Positions 49,774 to 58,305 of a stretch of 63,987 bases of DNA are shown here, piece by piece (the stretch's first letter is position 1; each line of letters opens with the position of its first letter). Under the pieces are notes generated by a model, which was given only the letters and a program-made list of their open reading frames with translations, was not told the origin of the DNA and made no database searches. This DNA comes from DASXRU01 sp039933315. GTDB lineage: Bacteria; Acidobacteriota; Blastocatellia; Pyrinomonadales; Pyrinomonadaceae. The translations under genes were made by a program, and so were the position numbers. The stretch spans positions 1-63,987 of the forward strand of contig JBDTOI010000005.1 in NCBI GenBank assembly GCA_039933315.1, given 5' to 3'.

Positions 49774-52002
49774 CTACATTGAGTATACGGTAGCTGCGAT
49801 TGGTTTTTCGAGGGAAGGAGTCGTGACCAGATTGGCACCGTCGGCGCTCTCGAGTTCTTTTGTCAGGAAGTTTGGCACGTCAGGGGAGGCCACGGGGTAT
49901 GAGAACAAGTAGCCCTGCCCGTACTCGCAGCCGAGGGCTTTGAGTTGTTGGTACTGTTCGCGAGTTTCTACCCCTTCTGCAATGACTTCCAGGCCGAGGT
50001 TCCGCGCGAGCGTGGCAATCGTGCGCACGATTTCGGCGTTGTCGTTGGCTTCTGTCATTCTGCTGACAAAGGAGCGATCGATTTTCAAGTAGTTGACCGG
50101 GAAGCGATGGAGATAACTCAGTGAAGAGTATCCCGTGCCGAAGTCGTCAATACTGAGCTGCACTCCCAAAGCGCGCAACTGCTTGAACATGGCGGCGGCG
50201 GCTTCGGCGTTCTCCATAACTACGCTCTCAGTTATTTCAAGTTTCAAACAATGCGGATTCAGACCGCTTCGTTCGAGAGCTCGTTTGACTTGGTCGATCA
50301 TGTTGGGCTGGGCGATTTGTCTGGCGGAGAGGTTCACACTAAGACTCAACATGCGGAAGCAGGGGGACTGTCTCTGCCACTCCACAAGACTGATGCATGC
50401 CTGTTCCAATACCCACTGTCCCATCGGAACGATTAGGCCAGTTTCTTCTGCAGCGGGAATAAACTCGTCAGGTAATACCAAACCACGTTCGGGATGATTC
50501 CAACGCACCAGTGCTTCAAATCCGGCAAGTCTGCCAGTTTCCATGGCAACGATGGGTTGGTAATGGATACAGAACTCTTGTTGCTCGATTGCCTGTCTCA
50601 GATCGCTTTCCAGCCGAAGTCGCGATACGGCGTTGGCGTGCATGCCGGTGTCGAACATTTCATAACGCGCCTTTCCATTCTCCTTGGCGCGGTACATGGC
50701 AGTGTCGGCGTCCCGCAGAATATCTTCAGGCCGTTCGTAACCGGTGCTGCTTAGGGCGATGCCGATGCTCGCGGTGGTAAAGGCCGAGTTCTTATCAAGC
50801 TCAAAAGGCGCTGTCAGTTTCTCCTGTATTCGCTGCGCAACGCGGATTGCATCGCTGGGATCGTCCAGGTTGCTAAGCAGAATCGCAAACTCGTCGCCGC
50901 CGAAACGGGCCAGCGTATCCATCGGACGAAGACAGCCTTCCAGGCGTTGAGCAAAAGCCACCAGTAACAAATCTCCGTGAGTGTGACCCAGACTGTCGTT
51001 GATGTTTTTGAAACGATCGAGGTCAAGAAATAAAACCGTAAAGAGATACTCGGGACGATGTTTGGCGCCTTCGATTTCCACTTTCAGGAGTTCCGAGAAC
51101 ATCAGGCGATTGGGGAGTCCGGTCAGGGAATCATGAAAAGCGGCATGGCGAAAATGTTCTTTGGTATCCTCCAAAGCCCGGCTGATTCGTTCCTGCTCAG
51201 CGATGTAGCTGTTTAGTTCCTGCACATGGCGCTCGGCTTGTTCTGCACGTTCGCGTTCGAGCTCCGCCCGAGCGCGTTCCGCCAGTTCGGCTTGCCTGGC
51301 CGATGCCTTAACCTCGCGGAGATACCGGTCATAGCTGAAGTAGACCATGGCAATAACGGGCACTGTCACCAGCAGGGCGTAGAAGCGGGCGGTGCCAATA
51401 CTACTCACGATCAGACCCGCGGCCGCGGCTCCGGCGAAATACGTAATCGATATCCAGAGGTAATTCCGGCTCCACATGTTCCAGATCGATTGGTTGTCTT
51501 TGAAGGCATTAGCAACTGCTACCAGGGTGGTGTGTGAGAGGTATTGCACCAGTCCCATTACGCACATCGCGATTACCGCGACAGAAGGACCACGCTGAAA
51601 TAGGTTGGCAGTCGATCCGAAGAGGAATTGCAGAACAGTGGAAGTAAGAAAGACAGCACAGCAGACAGACGCGGGCGCAAACAAAACGTTGCGCAGCTTT
51701 TTGCTAATGCGAAGGACCGAGCATAAGCCGGCAATTGCACCTATTAACGTTGCTCCTTCGCGTCCATACATCAGCAGCGCGATGAAGACAAAGGTGTCGT
51801 CAACCGTGATGTTAGTGTTTATCTGGGGGATTCTAATGCCGACGCGCGATCCTACGCCGATCGTTACCAGCACGAGGAGAAAGAAATAAGGATCGTTGGT
51901 CGCATGTGGCAGGTGATAGGCCGAGTAGGCGCACGCCACACCGCCAGCCAGAACAATCAGCCACATATAGACGTTGGCTAATCTAGGGTTTGCTGGCGTC
52001 AT
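49774..52002 (-). CDS. Membrane GGDEF-EAL cyclic-di-GMP protein
   Basis: Synthesises and/or degrades c-di-GMP. The ATG at 52002 is chosen because it follows the GNAT stop; the frame is open to 52185. Seven to eight N-terminal helices form a membrane sensor domain, followed by a Glu/Arg-rich coiled coil (ERARAELERERAEQAERHVQ). The GGDEF domain has DSLTGLPNR, an inhibitory RxxD site (RPMD) five residues before an intact GGDEF. The EAL domain has FEALVRWNHP, NLSARQ, EITESVVM, DDFGTGYSSL, LKIDRSFV and AEGVE, all consistent with an active phosphodiesterase. The PilZ protein at 56.4 kb is a possible local effector. Confidence 0.93.
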   Translation of the reverse strand: MTPANPRLANVYMWLIVLAGGVACAYSAYHLPHATNDPYFFLLVLVTIGVGSRVGIRIPQINTNITVDDTFVFIALLMYGREGATLIGAIAGLCSVLRISKKLRNVLFAPASVCCAVFLTSTVLQFLFGSTANLFQRGPSVAVIAMCVMGLVQYLSHTTLVAVANAFKDNQSIWNMWSRNYLWISITYFAGAAAAGLIVSSIGTARFYALLVTVPVIAMVYFSYDRYLREVKASARQAELAERARAELERERAEQAERHVQELNSYIAEQERISRALEDTKEHFRHAAFHDSLTGLPNRLMFSELLKVEIEGAKHRPEYLFTVLFLDLDRFKNINDSLGHTHGDLLLVAFAQRLEGCLRPMDTLARFGGDEFAILLSNLDDPSDAIRVAQRIQEKLTAPFELDKNSAFTTASIGIALSSTGYERPEDILRDADTAMYRAKENGKARYEMFDTGMHANAVSRLRLESDLRQAIEQQEFCIHYQPIVAMETGRLAGFEALVRWNHPERGLVLPDEFIPAAEETGLIVPMGQWVLEQACISLVEWQRQSPCFRMLSLSVNLSARQIAQPNMIDQVKRALERSGLNPHCLKLEITESVVMENAEAAAAMFKQLRALGVQLSIDDFGTGYSSLSYLHRFPVNYLKIDRSFVSRMTEANDNAEIVRTIATLARNLGLEVIAEGVETREQYQQLKALGCEYGQGYLFSYPVASPDVPNFLTKELESADGANLVTTPSLEKPIAATVYSM

Positions 52003-52031
52003 GATGGTAGTGTTTTGTACAGGAGTTACCG

Positions 52032-52943
52032 TTACTGCGGATGGAGATAAATCGTGTCGTACACGCCACGAAATTCGTATCCGGCTTTTTTGTAGAAGTC
52101 TCCAAGGAGTTCTTTGCGCTCGTTCATCAACAAGCATATGGATCGCGAACGCTGCAGAAGGATTCTCCCGAGTTGAGCCAAACACCGCGTGCCGTAACCG
52201 TTACCTCTTTGCGTCCCATGAACGTTGATGCCTTCGAGGTAGATCATTTCCGGCGTCTCGGCGAAGACGTCGGCTTTAAAGATGAGCCGTCCGCTTTCAC
52301 TCCAAACCCAGACACGGCCCTGATCGATCCGGCGCGCGACGCGCTCGCGAAAGCCATCACCATCTTTCACGAGTGGATCGACTCCACACTCTGAAACGAT
52401 CATGTCCGCGTTGATCTTTATTACCTGATCCAGGTCGGCCTGCATCGCAGTTCGTAACGCGGGAATATCACCCTTGATTTCCGGCACGGCCTGTTGTTCG
52501 AACAGCAGCTCACGACAAGCTCTCCGCGGCTGATGGCCGAGCTTGGCGTAGTAGCCCCAAAAGCGTTGAATCATTTCGTGCTCACCCCTGATCAGATGGG
52601 AGCGAGAGTATTGGTGTTCGAGTTGAGCGAAGGCTTTTAACGCGTCATCGCACTGGGTTTCGATGAGCGTGGCGTGACCAACCAGGGCCACCCCTTTCAA
52701 TTTCCCATCAGCGCCGCGACAGCCGTAGAAGATTCCGCGATTCTGGGCGCTTACTACCCCGTGATCGAGAATGTACCCGGCCATGCAAACCGTATGTATG
52801 GGCCGTAAGGATAAGAAGGCCAGTACCTCTGCCTGGTCTTCATTCAGAAGCGCTTTTACACTCAGAGATTGTCCCGAGGCGCGTTCAAGAGAAAGCATCT
52901 GCGGCACTACTTCCGTCTCGGCTGCTGAAACTGCGGATGACAT
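52032..52943 (-). CDS. GNAT N-acetyltransferase with DUF4081-like N-domain
   Basis: Two-domain protein. Residues about 30-150 (VLAFLSLRPIHTVCMAGYIL, ALVGHATLIE, SHLIRGEHEMIQRFW) match the DUF4081 type. Residues 155-303 form a GNAT domain with the acetyl-CoA loop (LEGINVHGTQRGNGYGTRCL) and the closing FYKKAGYEFRGVYDTIYL. The substrate is unknown. It is the first gene of a possible operon with the GGDEF-EAL gene, 29 bp apart. Confidence 0.85.
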   Translation of the reverse strand: MSSAVSAAETEVVPQMLSLERASGQSLSVKALLNEDQAEVLAFLSLRPIHTVCMAGYILDHGVVSAQNRGIFYGCRGADGKLKGVALVGHATLIETQCDDALKAFAQLEHQYSRSHLIRGEHEMIQRFWGYYAKLGHQPRRACRELLFEQQAVPEIKGDIPALRTAMQADLDQVIKINADMIVSECGVDPLVKDGDGFRERVARRIDQGRVWVWSESGRLIFKADVFAETPEMIYLEGINVHGTQRGNGYGTRCLAQLGRILLQRSRSICLLMNERKELLGDFYKKAGYEFRGVYDTIYLHPQ

Positions 52944-52982
52944 GTTTGGAGGGTTCCGCTAATAGAAGGTAATGAAAATGAT

Positions 52983-53014
52983 GACTGAGGAGAGGGTGAC
53001 CCCCCTCCTCAGTC
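52983..53014 (-). terminator. Hairpin terminator after the subtilase gene
   Basis: GACTGAGGAG (53014-53005 on the minus strand) pairs with CTCCTCAGTC (52992-52983) across a C/G-rich loop, 30 bp beyond the subtilase stop. The following ATCATTTTCATT gives only a moderate U-tract. Confidence 0.65.
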
Positions 53015-53043
53015 GGGCTGTCTGTTATTTCATTCGGGAGCGA

Positions 53044-55662
53044 TTAATCACCATGGAGCATGGCCTCGGATGAACATGCTTGTACTGCAGCGTCGCCCAT
53101 AACCACGCCGTCACCCATAACCACACCGTCGCCCATGACGACACCATCACCCATAACTACGCCATCCCCTACCAGGATGCCGTCACCCATGAGTTGTCCT
53201 ATGGGTAGAAAGGCTGTGCCATCACCCATAACGACGCCGTTACTGGTCATGATGTTGTCACCCATCACAACGCCGTCGCCCACGAGGATGCCATCACCCA
53301 CGAGGATGCCGTCGCCCACGAGGATGCCGTCACCCGCGACGTCGCCGTCGCCCATCACGACCCCCTGTGCGTAAATCGGCTGGTACTTCATGATCAGGTT
53401 CGTTCCGGTGAGGTAGCTGTACTTCATGATCAGCCCTTGAGACCAGGTAAAGGTCTGATTGGCGATCGTTGTTTCCGGATTTGGAGGTGTACTCGTGGTC
53501 AGGAATCGATCTCCCGTCGGGGTGGTTGATGACAAATCTCTTCGCACGAGTTTCGCTAGTCGCATCGCGCCTTCGACATTCACCTGGCCGGCACCCTGTT
53601 CGAGCATGTTGTAGCCCTTGAGTGGCTGAGCGGTGTACATCAAAAGTGCTTTAATCATATTTGGCGTGAGCTTGGGGTTAGCCTGGAGCAAGAGAGCAGC
53701 CATGCCGGAGACAACTGGAGTCGCCATTGAAGTTCCACTCAGGAACATCATGCGCCTGTTGTCATCGTCAGTTATGTTGGCATCAAGTTCCGGATGCAGT
53801 GTGACCAGGAGATTTAGTCTGTCGCCTAGATCGGACTCGGCATAAATCAGTTTGTTGCCGGGCGCGATCAGATCAGGCTTCACGATATTGTCGTAGTGTT
53901 TGACGCCATCCGGGCCCGCATAGTAGCTGCGGGTGGGACCACGTGAGCTGTAAGTAGCTACCCCATCATCATTCCGGCCATCGGTGCCGAAAGTGTTGGC
54001 GGCCCCAACCGTTATGACTGAGGGCTCATTACCCGGCGAATGAATCTGGCCATAGAGTTTGGTTCCATTGGCGTCCTTGCCATTGTTACCGGCCGCGGCG
54101 ACGACCACGATTCCCGCGTCCACCAGTGCACGAGAAGCCCGGCAGATGGGATCGTTCTTGTAGGAGCTAATCGCCGGGGCGCCCAGGCTCATATTGACGA
54201 TGCGAATATTGTATTTGTCCTTATTCAGCGGATTGCCCGAACTGACGGCCTTAGAAGGATCGGCAGGACTAAGGATCCAATTGAGGGCGTTCAGCAAAGC
54301 GGACGTGCTGCCAATCCCTTTCTTGTCCAGGACTCGCAAGTTGATCAGGGTGATGTTGGGCGCGATTCCCTGGTAGATGTTGCCACTTTTAGTGCTCGTA
54401 CCGCCGGCGGTCGAAGCGACGTGCGTACCATGTCCGAAGTGATCAATGGTCGAGATATTTTCGCCGGTAAAGTCTTTAGTAAACCTAACGCCGTTCTTGA
54501 ATGCCCTATGGCCGCCATCAATACCGGAGTCCAGCACGGCGATCCCTATGCCAGTGCCATCCAGGGTGCTAGAAGTCAGTCCTAACAAACTATCTGTCTG
54601 ATTTCGAATGAGGTCTGTTCCGGTGGTAGCAGTTACGTGCCCCAGGGTAGCGAGTTTTACATCCGGTGAGATGTAGTTGGTTGAACGACTTGCTGCCAGT
54701 TCTTCAATTGCTCTGACAGGAAGTTCTACTTTCATGGCGCCGATTTGGGCCATGCGATCGGTTATGGAAACGTCATTGCGTTTAAGTAAGTCCAGCAGTT
54801 CGGGGTTCCGCAAGTCGTCTGCCTGCAGAATGACGCTCACGCGATCGTTCTCCGACTTAACACTCCGCGCGAGTTCGCGCAGATCCGCTGACACCTTTTC
54901 ACCTACGAAACCATTTCTGGCCTCGACGTCTGCTGTCTCACTATCTTCTGAAGTTCCGGCAGTTTGACCGTCAAAGCGAATCGTTTCAAAGAGTTCAGTC
55001 AAAGACGCATTATCCGAGATATATGTCGCATACTCTTCAGATGTGGCGGCCCCTATCAACCTCAGCTTGTTTTGCGTGAGTGCGTCTTGTATCGCTGCGG
55101 ACGCCATCTGGTTGGCATAAGAGCCGGCATACTGATGGAGTTGGTCAACAAAAAGAATGATTTGGCCCTTAGCTGAAGCCGCTTCATTTACCGTCGCGAC
55201 GAACCGCTTAACGAATTCCTCGCTGTCTTTCGCGCCAGCTGAGAGCTTATCGAGATTAAGAGCGAAAATTCGCTTGTGGCGAAGAGATTCGGGTGCTTTC
55301 CCGCTAGCCATTCTCTGTGCCAGACCACTCACAATCGCGGTAGCATCGAGATTCATTCCATCCTTGATCAGCACTGGGCTGCGATCAGTGCCCTCCGAAA
55401 GCGCCTTTAGCAGGCGAGCAATTTCGGCACGCTGGCCAATGATGGGTTCAAGTTTTCCCTGGCGAGCCATACGGCTCACGTCCGTGGCATAAAGGGCCAG
55501 GAAAGGGTATCGGGCCCGGGCGGTGAGGACCGAACTCTGCGGGGTTGATCCATTGGCTGAATTAGCTTGTACGATCCTTCCAGTGCTTCCCAGGGCAATC
55601 GAAACTACCAGCGATAGAACCGCCATAATTTCGGGGGTTCTGGGGCGTTTCATTTTTATCAT
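53044..55662 (-). CDS. Subtilase with N-terminal dead ClpB-like AAA+ domain and C-terminal GDG hexapeptide repeats
   Basis: Exported S8 serine peptidase of unusual build. Start at ATG 55662 has AAGGA nine bases upstream; a signal region follows (IMAVLSLVVSIALGSTG). Residues 68-235 align block by block with the first nucleotide-binding domain of ClpB: LEPIIGQRAEIARLLKALSE, SPVLIKDGMNLDATAIVSGL, GQIILFVDQLH, KLRLIGAATSEEY. All catalytic residues are lost: Walker A lacks GKT, Walker B is DQ rather than DE (Q174), and the ERRF arginines are TELF. The peptidase domain is intact: D378 (VLDSG), H411 (HGTHVA), N526 (AAAGNNG), S645 (GTSMATP). Residues 767-857 are GDG(I/V)(L/V)(V/M) repeats. It is preceded by a CRP-like palindrome. 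Confidence 0.88.
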   Translation of the reverse strand: MIKMKRPRTPEIMAVLSLVVSIALGSTGRIVQANSANGSTPQSSVLTARARYPFLALYATDVSRMARQGKLEPIIGQRAEIARLLKALSEGTDRSPVLIKDGMNLDATAIVSGLAQRMASGKAPESLRHKRIFALNLDKLSAGAKDSEEFVKRFVATVNEAASAKGQIILFVDQLHQYAGSYANQMASAAIQDALTQNKLRLIGAATSEEYATYISDNASLTELFETIRFDGQTAGTSEDSETADVEARNGFVGEKVSADLRELARSVKSENDRVSVILQADDLRNPELLDLLKRNDVSITDRMAQIGAMKVELPVRAIEELAASRSTNYISPDVKLATLGHVTATTGTDLIRNQTDSLLGLTSSTLDGTGIGIAVLDSGIDGGHRAFKNGVRFTKDFTGENISTIDHFGHGTHVASTAGGTSTKSGNIYQGIAPNITLINLRVLDKKGIGSTSALLNALNWILSPADPSKAVSSGNPLNKDKYNIRIVNMSLGAPAISSYKNDPICRASRALVDAGIVVVAAAGNNGKDANGTKLYGQIHSPGNEPSVITVGAANTFGTDGRNDDGVATYSSRGPTRSYYAGPDGVKHYDNIVKPDLIAPGNKLIYAESDLGDRLNLLVTLHPELDANITDDDNRRMMFLSGTSMATPVVSGMAALLLQANPKLTPNMIKALLMYTAQPLKGYNMLEQGAGQVNVEGAMRLAKLVRRDLSSTTPTGDRFLTTSTPPNPETTIANQTFTWSQGLIMKYSYLTGTNLIMKYQPIYAQGVVMGDGDVAGDGILVGDGILVGDGILVGDGVVMGDNIMTSNGVVMGDGTAFLPIGQLMGDGILVGDGVVMGDGVVMGDGVVMGDGVVMGDAAVQACSSEAMLHGD
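53092..53364 (-). repeat. 18-bp tandem repeat encoding GDGVVM-type hexapeptides
   Basis: About fifteen 18-bp units, each coding GDG plus two aliphatic residues and Val or Met, make the C-terminus of the subtilase. Units differ mainly at third codon positions, and blocks of identical units (GDGILV three times, GDGVVM four times) point to recent duplication. Two interruptions (NIMTSN and TAFLPIGQL) break the array. Confidence 0.88.
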
Positions 55663-56194
55663 TTCGCCATCCTTGTTCGGGAGGGGGCGACCCCTCTCAT
55701 CATTGATGTGTATTCACATCTACTGCTGTTCATTACCCGGCAATCGAGTTCTTAATAACCGGCTGCTCGGTTCTGGCAGCATTTCTTCGGGAACTCCCAC
55801 TACCATGTCCTCGCTTGAGAACTTAGGTTGGTAAGTGCATGCCGAGTCTCGCTTTCGCTTTGGTCGGCTCTTGTCGGTGCATGATGATTCGAAAGAACAA
55901 ACTCGACAGTGATCGAGTCGCAGACAGATTAGCGAGTGTTGTGCCAAGCCGTTGCAGAGGATAAGAATGGTGGGAATTCACCTAAACACCTGACATCTAG
56001 GTGAGAGAGAAGGTGACCGTTGTCACAGGAATTAGGTCATGGTCGTGCGCAGTTTGACTGAAGGCAATCAGACTGACCATTCAATCAATCGATTTGAACT
56101 AATTAGGAGAATTTCGGTTGACAGATAGATTCTCGGGCACGGCAAGAGCCGCGGCCGATCGCATTCATGGGTTTTGAAATCGTCTAAAGAAGGA
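55663..56194. other. 532-bp regulatory region upstream of the subtilase
   Basis: Between the subtilase start and tRNA-Glu. It holds a CRP-like palindrome (56012-56027), a CACCT/AGGTG operator-like set (55979-56003), an inverted repeat GAGAAT/ATTCTC (56107-56133) and a possible 75-codon minus-strand frame, 55947-55720, with TTG start (ending in RTRLPGNEQQ) that ends 57 bp before the subtilase. That frame has no recognisable domain and I rate it at about 0.2. Confidence 0.5.
56012..56027 (-). promoter_or_regulatory. CRP/FNR-like palindrome
   Basis: On the minus strand TGTGA, six bases, then TCACC, which is nine of ten positions of the CRP consensus TGTGA-N6-TCACA. It lies about 350 bp upstream of the subtilase and 65 bp upstream of the small frame at 55947. 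No CRP-family regulator is in the window. Confidence 0.45.
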
Positions 56195-56270
<76 letters not shown>

Positions 56271-56374
56271 GCATCGTGATTGGCGGTCAGGAAGTGCGAG
56301 CGAAGTACGGTAGCTTACGCAAAACGGCGGTGTCAAACCTAACGACCAGCGGAATCAATCAGAACCTGGAGTCC

Positions 56375-56701
56375 TCAGATCTCGAGCGTCTCTCCCGCAA
56401 CGCTGTCGATTAAGCCTTGCAGCTTGTTCATCTCTGCTTCATTGAGGTCGGTGAAGCGCAAAGCGAATCCGATTTCAGGAACCGGGTAGGCGACCTCCCC
56501 CCATTGAAATGACCGCTCTCCGTTGGGGAACTGTATCTCAAGCCTGACGAGCTCGCCCGAAGTCACTTCGCCTCCGGAGAGGACCATGCAGCCCGTAATG
56601 CTGATGTCGCAAATGTTGGCTTCGTCCTGGGCCATCAGGCCTTCCCAGCGCGCCGGGAGGTTAACGCGAAAACGCTTTGCCTGTCTGCGATCTTCGTTCA
56701 T
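56375..56701 (-). CDS. PilZ-domain protein, likely c-di-GMP receptor
   Basis: Single-domain protein of 108 residues. The PilZ signature is complete: RxxxR (DRRQAKRFRVNLP) and D-x-S-x-x-G (CDISITGCMVLS), with a beta-barrel pattern (VRLEIQFPNGERSFQWGEVA). It probably binds the c-di-GMP handled by the GGDEF-EAL protein 5 kb away, or another source. No partner domain. Confidence 0.9.
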   Translation of the reverse strand: MNEDRRQAKRFRVNLPARWEGLMAQDEANICDISITGCMVLSGGEVTSGELVRLEIQFPNGERSFQWGEVAYPVPEIGFALRFTDLNEAEMNKLQGLIDSVAGETLEI

Positions 56702-56780
56702 TGCTTAGGCCGAGCTTGGCAACTTCACTGATAGTTTTGAGATTCCGTGGCAAGTAAAGAACGTTCTTGCCCGGCGAAGC

Positions 56781-58082
56781 CTACTCAGGTTGAGCCGTTG
56801 TTTCAAGTCCAACCTGTAAACGGACGCGGCGAACTCCCATGGCCAGAATGCGTCCCGGAAGGTCGCGCAATCCCGGAATTCGCAGCATGAAGCGAATAAT
56901 CCAGGGCACCCGAACGCCCTTTGAAGACCGAAGAGCTGCTGCTATCACGCGACGCTGGATTAGATTCTGAATACCCTGGATGATTCGGGTGGGCCATTCG
57001 CGCTGACGTTGTACTTCGCGTAGATCCTCAGTGGTTATGCGGCCGGATTTCAAGGGTGCGCTAACAACATTTGCCGCTACCACCGCATCCTGCACGGCAT
57101 AGTTAATTCCAACGCCTCCGACCGGCGACATCACATGAGCGGCATCGCCAATCAAAAGTAAACCCGGACGATACCAGCGCGGAACTCGACTGGATTCGAC
57201 TGAAAGCACGGCCATCTGTTTCCAATCCTGCAAGTGATTAACGCGCTCGGGAAACTCTACCATTAACTCGGCAATGGACTGCCGCAACGATGGCAGGCCG
57301 GCGGCCTGGACCTCCTTATAGCTTCCTTTAAAGATCACGTAACCCACCTGCCATTGATCGAGGCGGTCGAGCAAGATCAGTATGTGGCCCCTGCCCAAAT
57401 AAGCCAGGACACCCTCGGGATCATTTTCCCGGCGCGGAATCCGAAACCAGAGGATATCCATTGGTGAAGAAGTCTTGATCGGATCGAAACCAGCCAGACG
57501 GCGCATTCGCGAGGACCGTCCATCAGCCCCGATAACCAGATTGGCGGTGACTTCGTGCCAGCCTTCGAGGTTGCGATATCTGACGCCTCTTACTTCACCG
57601 TTCTCTTCGATTAGTTCCTGGGCGCTGGCTCCCATAAGCAAGTGAAAGTTTGGATGCTGTTTTGCTTCGTTCGTCAGGAACTCGAGGAAATCGACCTGCG
57701 GAAGCATGGCGATGAAGGGGAACTTCGTATCCAGTCTGCGGAAATCGGCGATCGTGACAGGCCCGTCGGGTGTGACGAAGGTGGCGGAGTGAAGCTTACT
57801 GTGTCGCAGCTTTAGAAGGCGATCAGCGAGACCAAGCTGATCCAGGATCTCAAGCACCGATGGATGAATCGTATCGCCGCGAAAGTCGCGGTCGAAGTCT
57901 TCATGAGCTTCCAGCAGCGTTACGTCTATGCCCTGCCGCGCCAGGATTAAAGCCATGACGGCGCCCCCCGGTCCAGCGCCGACGATACAGCAAGTTGTCT
58001 GTACCCGGCTCGCAATGCTGTGTTGCTTGCTCGGTCCGCCTGGCTGTGATGACACAGCGCCACCCGAGTCAGTTCCTGACAT
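56781..58082 (-). CDS. FAD-dependent monooxygenase (PHBH/UbiH fold)
   Basis: Flavin oxidoreductase. Motifs: dinucleotide-binding CCIVGAGPGGAVMALILARQ near residue 33, the DG motif LVIGADGRSSRMRRLAGF, and the second FAD site LLLIGDAAHVMSPVGGVGIN. The group includes aromatic hydroxylases and geranylgeranyl-type reductases; the substrate cannot be told from sequence alone. It is a single gene, divergent from the TonB-like gene at 58.3 kb. Confidence 0.88.
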   Translation of the reverse strand: MSGTDSGGAVSSQPGGPSKQHSIASRVQTTCCIVGAGPGGAVMALILARQGIDVTLLEAHEDFDRDFRGDTIHPSVLEILDQLGLADRLLKLRHSKLHSATFVTPDGPVTIADFRRLDTKFPFIAMLPQVDFLEFLTNEAKQHPNFHLLMGASAQELIEENGEVRGVRYRNLEGWHEVTANLVIGADGRSSRMRRLAGFDPIKTSSPMDILWFRIPRRENDPEGVLAYLGRGHILILLDRLDQWQVGYVIFKGSYKEVQAAGLPSLRQSIAELMVEFPERVNHLQDWKQMAVLSVESSRVPRWYRPGLLLIGDAAHVMSPVGGVGINYAVQDAVVAANVVSAPLKSGRITTEDLREVQRQREWPTRIIQGIQNLIQRRVIAAALRSSKGVRVPWIIRFMLRIPGLRDLPGRILAMGVRRVRLQVGLETTAQPE

Positions 58083-58305
58083 TAGCGGAAGGTACGTTTT
58101 GTTCTACCCGTGCGTCAATGCTTTACACCGGCATTCGCGGCAATGATTTATTTATTTGTTTTCTCGAAACGCGCCGTATCTTTTACGGACCTCACGGTAA
58201 TAAACACTAAAGCATTTCTTTGGGGCGCCCCAGCGCTCCAAGCGGCTTGTCCGCATGCCGAGGTGTGTCTCCCCGCAGCCAACCTGCTCCAACGCGGAGG
58301 TTCTA

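Noticed and set aside
53060..53374. A plus-strand frame of TPSPITTP-like repeats and a CRISPR-like array of 18-bp units
   Set aside because: It is the antisense of the subtilase hexapeptide tract; units are contiguous with no spacers and code for protein on the minus strand.
55720..55947. 75-residue minus-strand frame before the subtilase
   Set aside because: Only a TTG start, no domain and no clear ribosome site; kept only as a note in the intergenic entry.
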